In this document: positions 1-8,520 of the stretch, piece after piece | Numbering within the stretch: the first letter of the stretch is position 1 | How the letters are laid out: every line of letters begins with the position of its first letter | From: BRH-c54 sp965284565 | Lineage (GTDB): Bacteria; Bacteroidota; Bacteroidia; Flavobacteriales_E; Vicingaceae | DNA: 64,000 bases | Direction of reading: 5' to 3' | Assembly: GCA_965284565.1 (NCBI GenBank) | Contig: OZ260100.1 | Coordinates: 434,001 to 498,000, forward strand | Program-made: the position numbers and the translations under genes | The notes under the pieces: generated by a model | Seen by the model: the letters and a program-made list of their open reading frames with translations, nothing else | Databases searched by the model: none | Told to the model about the DNA's origin: nothing

Positions 1-369
1 GTCGTAATCTCTTGGTTCTGGAGCATAAGTAAAGGCATTTTTAACAGTTGTCCATCCTGTAGTGCCTAAGTTGTTAGAATTTTGTCGATTAGTATGCTTC
101 ATTTTTATAGTATATCCAGGAATATTAAATAATGGGTTAGTAGTTATAAAAAAACCCATTTGTGTTAATGTATTCGCTCCCGAAATACCAGCAGCATTTA
201 ATTCTTGACGAGTATAAACAAAATGAGCTACTTGCCTTCTATAATATGTATTTATGGGAGATGCTTGTGTAATAGTATTTTCCTGTGTTCCTGTACCTAT
301 TTGTATGGCTTGGCTAATAGCTTCTGAACAAAATAGAACAACTACAAGAATTAATATAAATCGTTTCAT
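1..369 (-). CDS. Secreted protein, N-terminal part only (probable T9SS cargo)
   Basis: The gene reads leftward from an ATG at 369-367 and runs off the window edge, so only the first 123 residues are visible. It starts with a signal peptide (MKRFILILVVVLFCSEAISQ), so the product is exported. The following stretch, with an IGTGT motif, PINTYYRR and a Tyr-Thr-Arg-Gln-Glu-Leu segment, resembles the N-terminal region common to many large Bacteroidota extracellular proteins that carry fibronectin-like domains and a C-terminal T9SS sorting signal. That resemblance is from memory; the C terminus that would prove T9SS export lies outside. A TACTTTTG promoter box sits about 20 bases upstream. Confidence 0.8.
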   Translation of the reverse strand, partial: MKRFILILVVVLFCSEAISQAIQIGTGTQENTITQASPINTYYRRQVAHFVYTRQELNAAGISGANTLTQMGFFITTNPLFNIPGYTIKMKHTNRQNSNNLGTTGWTTVKNAFTYAPEPRDYD

Positions 370-388
370 AATAAGTATAATTACTTAA

Positions 389-396
389 CAAAAGTA
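389..396 (-). promoter_or_regulatory. -7 promoter box for the leftward secreted-protein gene
   Basis: Reverse complement reads TACTTTTG, an exact match to the Bacteroidota -7 consensus TAnnTTTG. It lies 19 bases before the ATG at 369, so the leader would be about 13 bases. No clear TTG -33 element was found at the usual spacing. Confidence 0.55.
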
Positions 397-562
397 AGTG
401 TAAATTAAGTAAAAATACTTTAAATAACCTAATAAATAAGTAATTATACTTATGTTAAATGGGATGAAGGATTATTAATTACTGATGAAAAACATTTGTT
501 TGTCGATTAAATTTTTCTGAGAAGTTAGCAAAATGAGAAATGTATGATTAAAAAATGAATAG

Positions 563-570
563 TAATTTTG
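563..570 (+). promoter_or_regulatory. -7 promoter box for mfd
   Basis: TAATTTTG matches TAnnTTTG exactly and ends 6 bases before the ATG at 577, which predicts a transcript starting at or next to the start codon. No good -33 TTG is visible. Confidence 0.5.
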
Positions 571-576
571 TACTTA

Positions 577-3500
577 ATGAATTCAAGCGATATAAAATCT
601 ATTTATCTTAACACATCTCAGGCGAAAAGAATAGTTCAGCAATTTCAAGAGAATGAACTTTCTCATATTCATTTAAAAGGATTGTTGGGTTCTGCAACTG
701 CATTTTATGCAAATGCCGTTTATGAAAAATTACCAGTTAATTATTTTATTGTTCTAAACGACAAAGAAGATGCAGCTTATTTTTTTAATGATTTAGAGCG
801 AGTTGGTGGTGAAGACAAAGTACTTTTTTTCCCTAATTCATACCGCAATCCTTATCAGGTTGAACAAACGGATAATGCTAATGTGTTAATGCGTGCTGAG
901 GTGCTTGGTGCTTTAAGCAAAGCATCATCTACTAAACTTATAGTTACTTACCCAGCAGCACTTTCTGAAAAAGTAATTACCAAAAAAATACTCAAAAAAA
1001 ATACGCTCAAACTAAAAGTGGAAGAAGAAATTCCATTAAGTAATTTAATAGAAAAACTTAACGAGTATCAGTTTGAACGTGTCGATTTTGTTGTAGAACC
1101 TGGGCAATTTTCTATAAGAGGAGGAATTGTAGATGTTTTTTCTTTCTCCAACGAAAATCCTTATAGAATTGAGTTTTTTGGTGATGAAATTGCCTCTGTA
1201 AGAAGTTTTGACCCTGTTTCGCAATTGAGTATTAAAAATTATCAGAAAGTAACTATTCTGCCAAACATTCAGAATTCAATGTTGGAAGAAATGAGAATTT
1301 CTATTTTAAACTATTTGCCTAAAAATACTATAGTTTGGACTAAAGATATTGCACTTATTGCAGCTCAATTAGAAAAAGATTTTACTAATGCACAAGAAGC
1401 TTATAAAAAAGTAGAAAATTCTCCTTTGGCACATTTAATTCCCGAAGAAATTTATTACCAAAAAAATAATTTTTTAGAAGATATTACTGCTAAAAACACG
1501 ATTGAATTTAGCAATCAATTTAACTTGCAAGCTGATTTAGAAATTCAATTTAATCTACAAGTACAACCTATTTTTAATAAAAATTTTGAGTTATTACATC
1601 AGGATTTATTAGAAAAAAGAGAACAGGGATACAAAGTGTCTGTTTTGGCTGATAGTTCCAAGCAAATAGAACGTTTATCTGCTATTTTTGAAGATATTGG
1701 CAAAGCCTTAGATTTTAATTCTATTTTGCTTACGCTACATGAAGGGTTTATTGATAACGACAATAAAATTGCACTTTATACCGATCATCAGATTTTTAAT
1801 CGATACCAACGATTTCATCTTAAAGACAGTTATAAGAAAAAATCAGAAAGCCTTACTTTAAAAGAGCTTCACGGCTTATCTCCCGGAGATTTTATTACTC
1901 ATATAGATCATGGTGTTGGACGATTTTCTGGCTTAGAAAAAATTGATGTAAACGGCAAACAACAAGAAGCCATTAGAATTGTTTATGCCAATAACGATTT
2001 GCTTTACGTAAGTATTCATTCTTTGCATAAAGTAACCAAGTTTGTCGGAAAAGATGGAATTCCGCCAAGTGTAAACAAATTAGGCTCTCCACAATGGCAA
2101 ACTGCCAAGCAAAAAACTAAATCTAAAATAAAAGAAGTAGCTTTTGATTTAATTAAGCTTTATGCCGAAAGAAAGTCTATAAAAGGCTTTCAATTTATGC
2201 CCGATACGTATTTGCAAGATGAGTTGGAAGCCTCTTTTATTTATGAAGATACGCCCGATCAGCTTAAAGCTACACAAGATGTGAAAAAAGATATGGAAGC
2301 AGATTTTCCTATGGATAGGTTAATTTGTGGAGATGTTGGTTTTGGAAAAACTGAAGTAGCTATAAGAGCAGCTTTTAAGGCTGTTGCCGATAGTAAACAA
2401 GTCGCAATATTAGTTCCAACAACTATTTTGGCTTTACAACACTATAAAACGTTTAAAGAAAGATTGAAAGATTTTCCTTGTAAGGTAGATTACATTAATC
2501 GTTTTAAAACAAAAAAACAACAGACAGATACACTAAAAAAATTAAGTGAAGGTCAGGTAGATATTTTAATTGGGACACACAGAATTGTTGGAAATGACGT
2601 AAGATTTAAAGATTTAGGGTTACTGATTATAGATGAGGAACAGAAATTTGGAGTATCTGTAAAAGATAAATTAAAAACCATAAAAGCCAATGTAGATACC
2701 CTTACACTTACCGCTACACCAATACCTAGAACTTTGCAATTTTCTTTAATGGCGGCAAGAGATTTATCTAACATTAATACTCCCCCACCCAACCGACAAC
2801 CTGTGGAAACTAAGCTAGTTACTTTTAATGAAGAACTTATTCGTGATGCTATTATTTATGAAACTTCAAGAAGAGGTCAGGTTTTTATCGTAAACAATAG
2901 AGTGGAAAACATAAAAGAAGTTGCTGGTATGGTTCAACGACTTTGTCCGAATGTAAGTGTTTTAACTGCTCACGGACAAATGAAAGGACCTGAATTAGAG
3001 CAAAAAATGGCAGCTTTTGTAGAAGGTCAATATGATGTGTTGATTGCTACCACTATCATTGAATCAGGCTTAGATATTCCTAATGCTAATACCATCATTA
3101 TATTAAATGCTAACCATTTTGGGATGAGTGATTTGCACCAAATGAGAGGTAGAGTAGGAAGGTCTAACAAAAAAGCATTTTGTTACTTAATGGCTCCTCC
3201 GTTACATACTTTAACTATGGAAGCCAGAAAAAGATTAACAGCCCTTGAGCAGTTTTCTGAGCTGGGAAGTGGTTTTCAAATTGCTATGCGAGATTTGGAC
3301 ATTAGAGGAGCTGGAAATTTATTGGGAGCTGAGCAGAGTGGTTTTATTTCTGAAATTGGTTTTGACGTCTATCAAAAAATATTACAAGAAGCCATAGATG
3401 AGCTGAAAGAAAATGAGTTTAAAGAGTTGTATGCTGAAGAATTAAAAACCAAAAACTTTGTAAAAGACTGCCAAATAGAAACTGACTTTGAAATTTTAAT

Positions 3501-3924
3501 TCCTGATGATTACATTACTAACATTGCAGAAAGACTTTCTATTTACAAAGAGTTAGATGAGTTGGATAATTTAGAAGAATTAGAAAAATACAAAATGCAA
3601 TTGGTAGATAGGTTTGGAAAAATCCCTTACGCTACAGAACAACTTTTTAAAGCCATTCAACTAAGGTGGATAGCCAAAGAAATTGGGTTTGAGAAATTGG
3701 TGTTGAAACAGAAAAAATTGATAGGTTATTTTATTAATAACCCTGATTCGCCTTATTTTCAATCGAGCAGATTTACCAATGTATTAAGCTTTGTTCAACA
3801 AAACCAACGAATATGTAAAATGAAAGAGAAAAATGACAAGCTTTCGTTAGTGTTTGAAAATGTAACGTCTATTCATCAAGCGATTGAATTCATAGAACCG
3901 ATGCTAACTCCTGTATTAGTATAA
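577..3924 (+). CDS. mfd: Transcription-repair coupling factor Mfd
   Basis: An ATP-dependent DNA translocase that removes RNA polymerase stalled at lesions and recruits UvrA. The 1115 residues show the family order: an N-terminal UvrB-like half, the CarD-like RNA polymerase interaction domain (HIDHGVGRFSGLEKI near residue 444), the translocase with Walker A GDVGFGKTE near 585 and Walker B DEEQ near 686, helicase motifs such as TATPIPRT, the QMRGRVGR motif, and the C-terminal TRCF domain. Length is close to the family norm. A TTG at 568 would add three residues, but it is the end of the TAATTTTG promoter box, so the ATG at 577 is preferred. Confidence 0.96.
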   Translation: MNSSDIKSIYLNTSQAKRIVQQFQENELSHIHLKGLLGSATAFYANAVYEKLPVNYFIVLNDKEDAAYFFNDLERVGGEDKVLFFPNSYRNPYQVEQTDNANVLMRAEVLGALSKASSTKLIVTYPAALSEKVITKKILKKNTLKLKVEEEIPLSNLIEKLNEYQFERVDFVVEPGQFSIRGGIVDVFSFSNENPYRIEFFGDEIASVRSFDPVSQLSIKNYQKVTILPNIQNSMLEEMRISILNYLPKNTIVWTKDIALIAAQLEKDFTNAQEAYKKVENSPLAHLIPEEIYYQKNNFLEDITAKNTIEFSNQFNLQADLEIQFNLQVQPIFNKNFELLHQDLLEKREQGYKVSVLADSSKQIERLSAIFEDIGKALDFNSILLTLHEGFIDNDNKIALYTDHQIFNRYQRFHLKDSYKKKSESLTLKELHGLSPGDFITHIDHGVGRFSGLEKIDVNGKQQEAIRIVYANNDLLYVSIHSLHKVTKFVGKDGIPPSVNKLGSPQWQTAKQKTKSKIKEVAFDLIKLYAERKSIKGFQFMPDTYLQDELEASFIYEDTPDQLKATQDVKKDMEADFPMDRLICGDVGFGKTEVAIRAAFKAVADSKQVAILVPTTILALQHYKTFKERLKDFPCKVDYINRFKTKKQQTDTLKKLSEGQVDILIGTHRIVGNDVRFKDLGLLIIDEEQKFGVSVKDKLKTIKANVDTLTLTATPIPRTLQFSLMAARDLSNINTPPPNRQPVETKLVTFNEELIRDAIIYETSRRGQVFIVNNRVENIKEVAGMVQRLCPNVSVLTAHGQMKGPELEQKMAAFVEGQYDVLIATTIIESGLDIPNANTIIILNANHFGMSDLHQMRGRVGRSNKKAFCYLMAPPLHTLTMEARKRLTALEQFSELGSGFQIAMRDLDIRGAGNLLGAEQSGFISEIGFDVYQKILQEAIDELKENEFKELYAEELKTKNFVKDCQIETDFEILIPDDYITNIAERLSIYKELDELDNLEELEKYKMQLVDRFGKIPYATEQLFKAIQLRWIAKEIGFEKLVLKQKKLIGYFINNPDSPYFQSSRFTNVLSFVQQNQRICKMKEKNDKLSLVFENVTSIHQAIEFIEPMLTPVLV

Positions 3925-3969
3925 AATAACTCGTATAACAAAAGTCATTTTTCAATGAAAAAAAATAAG

Positions 3970-3977
3970 TAGTTTTG
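3970..3977 (+). promoter_or_regulatory. Candidate -7 box upstream of the 4027 lipoprotein gene
   Basis: TAGTTTTG matches TAnnTTTG and lies 49 bases before the ATG at 4027, giving a leader of about 40 bases. No TTG is seen at the expected -33 position. Confidence 0.4.
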
Positions 3978-4026
3978 GAACGTATTTTGATAACACCAGA
4001 AAACAAAAACTTAAAAAATTTAACAC

Positions 4027-4572
4027 ATGAGAAAATTAGGATATTTAATGATGTTGGTTGTTATAGCAGGTTTATATGCGTGCAGCCCGAGCATTCCATT
4101 TACAAATGAAGATAAAATAAAGTACAACTTAACTGAAGAAAGAATTAAAAAGCTACAGTTTTTTGTTTCTAGAGATATTGTTTTGCAACGTGGAGAGCGT
4201 ACTGATGAAGCTCAAGAATTTGATAAAGACGGTAAGTTAGTAGTTTCAAGTTCTGCATTATTAGATGAAATTTATATTAAAGAAGGAACTCCTGGAGTTG
4301 TTGTAAAAGTAATTGATGAAAACAAAGTGGCAGTAAGTTTTGATGCTACCGATGATAATAAATACTTAGTTTTTGGAGACCCTAATAATAGAGGGAGATA
4401 CAATTTAATGGGTGCAGAATGGAACAACGGAAAAGGTAAAATTAATTATGGCGGAAAAGTTTATTATGTTATGCCGGGTGGAGCAAGCGCTTACTTAAAA
4501 TATAAAATGAAGAAAAGTAATGAAAGCAGAAAAAGCCAAAGTGCTGCCAAAGGTAGAAAAGTTAATAACTAA
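4027..4572 (+). CDS. Hypothetical lipoprotein
   Basis: 181 residues. The N terminus is a lipoprotein signal peptide with a lipobox ending in LYAC (Cys about residue 19), so the product should be anchored in the membrane on the periplasmic side. The mature part has no domain I recognise. It contains a region rich in short beta-strand-like segments (for example GTPGVVVKVIDENKVAVSF) and ends in a Lys/Ser/Arg-rich tail that is probably disordered and basic. It stands alone between mfd and the phosphorylase gene, with its own promoter box and a terminator directly after it. Function unknown. Confidence 0.85.
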   Translation: MRKLGYLMMLVVIAGLYACSPSIPFTNEDKIKYNLTEERIKKLQFFVSRDIVLQRGERTDEAQEFDKDGKLVVSSSALLDEIYIKEGTPGVVVKVIDENKVAVSFDATDDNKYLVFGDPNNRGRYNLMGAEWNNGKGKINYGGKVYYVMPGGASAYLKYKMKKSNESRKSQSAAKGRKVNN

Positions 4573-4593
4573 AAATAATAGTTCACATATTAC

Positions 4594-4627
4594 AAACTGT
4601 TTCAAAAATTTTTGAAGCAGTTTTTTT
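4594..4627 (+). terminator. Intrinsic terminator
   Basis: AAACTGTTTCAAAAA pairs with TTTTTGAAGCAGTTT (one G-U pair) and runs into a T tract. It separates the lipoprotein gene from the phosphorylase gene. Confidence 0.8.
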
Positions 4628-4640
4628 ATACAAGAAATTC

Positions 4641-5453
4641 ATGGAAAATCAATTAAAAGAAACACTTAACTTTATTAAAGGACAAGGGGTTGAAAATGTA
4701 ACAGTAGGCATTATTTTAGGAACAGGCTTAGGTGGCTTAGTGGAGAAAATTGAAATAATAAAAGAAATTTCTTATGATAAAATACCTCACTTTCCTGTTT
4801 CAACGGTAGAATCGCATGTAGGGAAATTAATTTATGGAAAAATTGATGGTAAAACTGTAGTTGCCATGCAGGGCAGGTTTCATTATTATGAAGGTTATGA
4901 TATGAAACAAATTGCTTATCCTGTAAAAGTGCTGAAAAACGTAGGAGTGAAATTTTTATTAATTTCTAATGCTGCCGGAGCGGTAAATTTAGCTTTCAAA
5001 AAAAGTGAGTTAATGTTAATTACAGATCATATAAATATGTTTCCATCTAATCCATTAATTGGAAAAAACAACAATGAAGAAGGACCAAGATTTCCGGATA
5101 TGAGCTGTGCTTACAATAAAAAGCTCAACAATTTAATTGAAGAAATTGCTCAAGAAAAAAACATCACACTTAGAAAAGGTGTTTATGTTTCCGTTTCAGG
5201 ACCAAATTTGGAAACCAGAGCAGAATATAAAATGCTTAAATTATTAGGTGCAGATGCTGTAGGCATGAGTACTGTTCCGGAAGTTATTGCAGCCAATCAT
5301 TTAGGGTTACCTTGTTGTGCTATTTCTGTATTGACAGATGAATGTGACCCTGAAAATCTTGCTCCTGTTGCATTGGAAGAAATTTTAGCAGCAGCAGCCG
5401 TTGCAGAGCCTCAGCTTACAACACTTTATGCAGCACTTATTAATAGACTTTAA
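4641..5453 (+). CDS. Purine nucleoside phosphorylase (trimeric PNP type)
   Basis: Cleaves purine (deoxy)nucleosides with phosphate to the free base and (deoxy)ribose 1-phosphate in purine salvage. The 270 residues match the trimeric, inosine/guanosine-type family: phosphate-binding GTGLGGL near residue 28, a VESHVG segment, the GRFHYYEG motif, SNAAGAVN, the SGPNLETRAEYKML substrate loop, and the GMSTVPE and NHLGLPCCAISVLTD segments near the end. Length is normal. The ATG at 4641 follows the upstream terminator by 13 bases. I saw no exact -7 box, so how it is transcribed is unclear. Confidence 0.92.
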   Translation: MENQLKETLNFIKGQGVENVTVGIILGTGLGGLVEKIEIIKEISYDKIPHFPVSTVESHVGKLIYGKIDGKTVVAMQGRFHYYEGYDMKQIAYPVKVLKNVGVKFLLISNAAGAVNLAFKKSELMLITDHINMFPSNPLIGKNNNEEGPRFPDMSCAYNKKLNNLIEEIAQEKNITLRKGVYVSVSGPNLETRAEYKMLKLLGADAVGMSTVPEVIAANHLGLPCCAISVLTDECDPENLAPVALEEILAAAAVAEPQLTTLYAALINRL

Positions 5454-5498
5454 GTTTTTTAATTCATTATATTAAGCAACTATATTAAAGGAGTTTGT

Positions 5499-5506
5499 TA
5501 ATTTTG
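5499..5506 (+). promoter_or_regulatory. -7 promoter box for panD
   Basis: TAATTTTG matches TAnnTTTG and ends 8 bases before the ATG at 5515, predicting a leaderless or nearly leaderless mRNA. Confidence 0.5.
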
Positions 5507-5514
5507 CCTCCGTT

Positions 5515-5865
5515 ATGAATATTCAAGTATTAAAATCTAAAATTCACCGTGTAAAAATTACGGAAGCCGATTTGAATTATATTGGTAGTATTACTATTGA
5601 TGAAACTTTAATGGAAGCTGCTAATATTATTGAGGGAGAAAAAGTGCAAATCGTAAATATTAATAATGGTGAACGCTTAGAAACGTATGTAATAAAAGGC
5701 ATAAGAGATTCAGGGAATATTTGCCTGAATGGACCGGCAGCTAGAAGGGTGGCAGTTGGCGATATCATTATCATTATCACCTATGCATCAATGAGTTTTG
5801 AGGAAGCTAAAAAATTTAAACCTACAATCATTTTTCCTGATGAAACTACTAATAAATTGAAGTAG
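5515..5865 (+). CDS. panD: Aspartate 1-decarboxylase
   Basis: Converts L-aspartate to beta-alanine for pantothenate and coenzyme A synthesis. The 116-residue proenzyme has the self-cleavage site in YIGSITID: cleavage between Gly24 and Ser25 yields the pyruvoyl cofactor on the alpha chain. The conserved LNGPAAR segment and the C-terminal IITYASM strand are present, and length is normal. A perfect -7 box lies just upstream. The flippase-like gene at 5922 follows in the same direction and may be cotranscribed. Confidence 0.96.
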   Translation: MNIQVLKSKIHRVKITEADLNYIGSITIDETLMEAANIIEGEKVQIVNINNGERLETYVIKGIRDSGNICLNGPAARRVAVGDIIIIITYASMSFEEAKKFKPTIIFPDETTNKLK

Positions 5866-5921
5866 TTTTCGTTTCTTTACGTTGTTTTTCAGGATAATAA
5901 TCTTCTCATCAACACAGTCAG

Positions 5922-6902
5922 ATGCAAAAAAACTTTATAGCTATTCTTAAAATTATTTTACCACTTGGGTTGGGTTTGTTTTTAATTTGGTTGGTGTTTA
6001 AAGATTTAACAGATAAAGATATTACTGAAATTAAGGCTTCATTTAATGATATCAATTATTCTTTTTTAATTCTATCGGTAATATTTGGTGTAATTAGTCA
6101 CTTAAGTAGAGCTTGGCGTTGGAAATACCCATTAATGCATTTAGGATACCAACCAAAATTGCATAATAGTTTTTTTAGTACCATGATAGGTTATTTTGCT
6201 AATTTAGGTATTCCTAGAAGTGGAGAATTATTACGTTGTGGGGTAATGAGTAAATATGAAGATATTCCTTTTAATAAGTTGGTAGGAACTGTAATAGCTG
6301 AACGTATGGCAGATTTATTAGTGCTTTGCAGTTTTATTGCTATGGTGTTTTTCTTACAAATTGATTTGCTTACCGGTTATTTAAAGGAGATAGGTTTTTT
6401 TAAACAAATTTCGTTTACCAAGATGTTTATTTTAGGAGCCGCTTTTTTCGTTGTAGTAATTGTTTCCTATTTAGTATTAAAACGTTCTAAACTTAGTTTT
6501 TTTGAAAAACTAAGAAAGTTCCTTTCGGGTATTAAGCAAGGTCTAATTGCTATTTTAACTATGCCCAACAGGGGCAAATTTATTTTACATACGATATTTA
6601 TTTGGACAATGTATTTTTTAATGTTTTACATTACTATTTTCAGTTTACCTGAAGTAGAAACATTACCAATTTCAGGCGTTGTAACTGCTTTTGTTTTAGG
6701 AGGAATAAGTATAGCAGCAACCAATGGTGGAATAGGAGCATACCCGCTAGCAATAAGTTCGGTACTGATGCTCTATGGTGTTGACCATAATATTGGATAT
6801 GCTTTTGGTTGGGCAACATGGATAGCTCAAACAGCCATGATTATTATTGTCGGACTGATTTCGTTAATTTTAGTTCCTAAACTAAATGAAAAAATGAAAT
6901 AA
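5922..6902 (+). CDS. Lysylphosphatidylglycerol synthase TM-domain family protein
   Basis: 326 residues, about eight to nine predicted membrane segments, of the LPG_synthase_TM/UPF0104 family. The family includes the flippase part of MprF, but this protein lacks the cytoplasmic aminoacyltransferase domain, so lysyl transfer should not be assumed. Supporting segments are SHLSRAWRW after the second helix, YFANLGIPRSGELLRC, and a Gly-rich stretch AATNGGIGAYPLA near residue 270. It is most likely an inner-membrane transporter or flippase of lipid-linked substrates; the substrate is unknown. It follows panD by 56 bases. Confidence 0.85.
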   Translation: MQKNFIAILKIILPLGLGLFLIWLVFKDLTDKDITEIKASFNDINYSFLILSVIFGVISHLSRAWRWKYPLMHLGYQPKLHNSFFSTMIGYFANLGIPRSGELLRCGVMSKYEDIPFNKLVGTVIAERMADLLVLCSFIAMVFFLQIDLLTGYLKEIGFFKQISFTKMFILGAAFFVVVIVSYLVLKRSKLSFFEKLRKFLSGIKQGLIAILTMPNRGKFILHTIFIWTMYFLMFYITIFSLPEVETLPISGVVTAFVLGGISIAATNGGIGAYPLAISSVLMLYGVDHNIGYAFGWATWIAQTAMIIIVGLISLILVPKLNEKMK

Positions 6903-6997
6903 AGTATTTATGAAACGCTCAAGAGTAAAATTTTTCACTCATAAAATTATAGGCGAGTTACATCTGACCGATTTAAAAACAATAAAAATGTAAACAG

Positions 6998-7516
6998 ATG
7001 AAAATATCACATTTAAATACCGTAGAAAATAAAATTATCTCACAAGCTGCTATTGTTGATTTAATGCAACAATGGAATAAGCAAAAAGTGGTTTTTACCA
7101 ACGGGTGTTTTGATATTTTACACCAAGGACATATTACTTACTTGGCACAAACTGCCGATTTAGGCGATAAATTGATTGTGGGAATTAACTCAGATGCTTC
7201 TGTAAAAATGTTGAATAAAGGAACTACTCGTCCGTTGCAAGATGAATATTCTAGGGCATTAATTATTGCATCATTAAGTTTTGTTGATGCCGTTATTATT
7301 TTTGATGAAGCTACTCCTTTACAATTAATTGCTGCTATTCAACCACAAGTATTAGTAAAGGGTGGTGATTATGATAGTACTATTAACGATCCTTCCGACA
7401 AAAAATACATTGTAGGTTCAGATGTAGTAAAACAAAACAGAGGCGAAGTAATTGTAGTTCCTTTTTTACCGGGATATTCTACTACAAGTATTGAGGAAAA
7501 AATAAAGAGAGGGTAA
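6998..7516 (+). CDS. rfaE2: D-glycero-beta-D-manno-heptose 1-phosphate adenylyltransferase
   Basis: Transfers AMP from ATP to heptose 1-phosphate, giving ADP-heptose for lipopolysaccharide core. At 172 residues it corresponds to the separate C-terminal (HldE2/RfaE2) nucleotidyltransferase. The diagnostic FTNGCFDILHQGHITYL segment carries the HxGH nucleotide-binding motif, followed by LIVGINSDASVK, VLVKGGDY and the STTSIEEKI end. The kinase partner (RfaE1) is not in the window. The 95-base gap upstream holds only a 27-codon open frame that I do not call. The gene converges on the next one with only 6 bases between stop codons and no visible terminator. Confidence 0.92.
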   Translation: MKISHLNTVENKIISQAAIVDLMQQWNKQKVVFTNGCFDILHQGHITYLAQTADLGDKLIVGINSDASVKMLNKGTTRPLQDEYSRALIIASLSFVDAVIIFDEATPLQLIAAIQPQVLVKGGDYDSTINDPSDKKYIVGSDVVKQNRGEVIVVPFLPGYSTTSIEEKIKRG

Positions 7517-7522
7517 TTATTT

Positions 7523-8509
7523 TTATTGTACAATTAATTTTCCTGTAACTTGTTTTCCATCAACCAATAACTGATAAAAATACATTCCTTTTGGATTTGA
7601 TAATAAATTCAATTGGGTATTGTTTTGCGTGATTTTTTGCTGGATAATTACTTTGCCTGTTACATCAAAAATAGTAAGGTTAGCCTGCTGAAAAGGAGTG
7701 TCAATAGTCAGTTCAAAAATACCATTATTAGGGTTGGGGTAAACAGAAATGAGATTTTCTTTTATAGTTGCATCATTAATTCCAACAGCGTTGTAACAAG
7801 CTAACGAATCAGGATAAGCAATTTCTGTATCTTCAAAACATAGGAGATTGTTCCAATCGTCATTCGCATAATATAAATATGGTTCAAATATTCCTGAGTG
7901 ATGGCCAATTTTCTCTAAATAATAATACCCATTGTTCAGACCGTTGATGTACCAAGGACAATTACTGCCGCCCGGAGTTATAAAATTATAATTATATCTT
8001 TTTAGGTATTGACTTTGAACAAGAACACTATCTATAGATGAAATATATATCCGAGAACTATCAACATACTGATAAAAAACAGTATCTCCAACAGTTACAC
8101 CATAATCATATAAGAGAACATCTTTGTTAAGTATCTCATCACTACAAAGGCCATTTTGATTTTGATTGTTTATATTATATATAGCAATAGAATCAGCGAA
8201 TAAATAAACTCGTTTATTTGTATCTTCTCTAACAGCACCCACATAGAGTGCGTTTAGTGTGTCAGAAGCAAGCACATCACTACTATATATTTTACTGTAT
8301 GTATTTCCGTTAATTATAGTATCGCCATTTATAAAATTGGAATACCGAAAACAATAAGGCGATGATATTGGGGTAGGTAAGTAACAATATTCTATCCTCC
8401 AAATAGCCGAACTATCCGGAAATGGATGATAGGTTTGAGCCATCAAACACGCAGGAAATATTCCGATAGCTATCGGAAAAAGCAAAAAAGTATAGAAAAA
8501 GTGTTTCAC
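7523..8509 (-). CDS. T9SS type A sorting domain protein, function unknown
   Basis: 328 residues read from a GTG start (8509-8507) because no ATG gives a complete signal peptide; the N terminus MKHFFYTFLLF...LMAQ is a clear secretion signal. The last 75 residues are a T9SS type A sorting domain (VYPNPNNGIFELTI, FDVTGKVI, PKGMYFYQLLVDGKQVTGKLIVQ), so the protein is exported and attached to the cell surface or released. The middle has no domain I recognise. The start lies 11 bases after the stop of the 8521-10320 gene, so the two are likely translated from one mRNA. An 18-base perfect palindrome lies inside the signal-peptide codons. Confidence 0.85.
   Translation of the reverse strand: MKHFFYTFLLFPIAIGIFPACLMAQTYHPFPDSSAIWRIEYCYLPTPISSPYCFRYSNFINGDTIINGNTYSKIYSSDVLASDTLNALYVGAVREDTNKRVYLFADSIAIYNINNQNQNGLCSDEILNKDVLLYDYGVTVGDTVFYQYVDSSRIYISSIDSVLVQSQYLKRYNYNFITPGGSNCPWYINGLNNGYYYLEKIGHHSGIFEPYLYYANDDWNNLLCFEDTEIAYPDSLACYNAVGINDATIKENLISVYPNPNNGIFELTIDTPFQQANLTIFDVTGKVIIQQKITQNNTQLNLLSNPKGMYFYQLLVDGKQVTGKLIVQ
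8461..8478. repeat. 18-base perfect palindrome inside a signal-peptide coding region
   Basis: TTCCGATAGCTATCGGAA is its own reverse complement. It encodes Phe-Pro-Ile-Ala-Ile-Gly in the hydrophobic core of the secretion signal of the 7523-8509 protein. It is the only copy I noticed in the window. Confidence 0.8.
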
Positions 8510-8520
8510 GGTTGGTAGTA

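Noticed and set aside
6910..6993. 27-codon open frame MKRSRVKFFTHKIIGELHLT... between the flippase-like gene and rfaE2
   Set aside because: Too short and unsupported by any promoter or family; kept out as chance.
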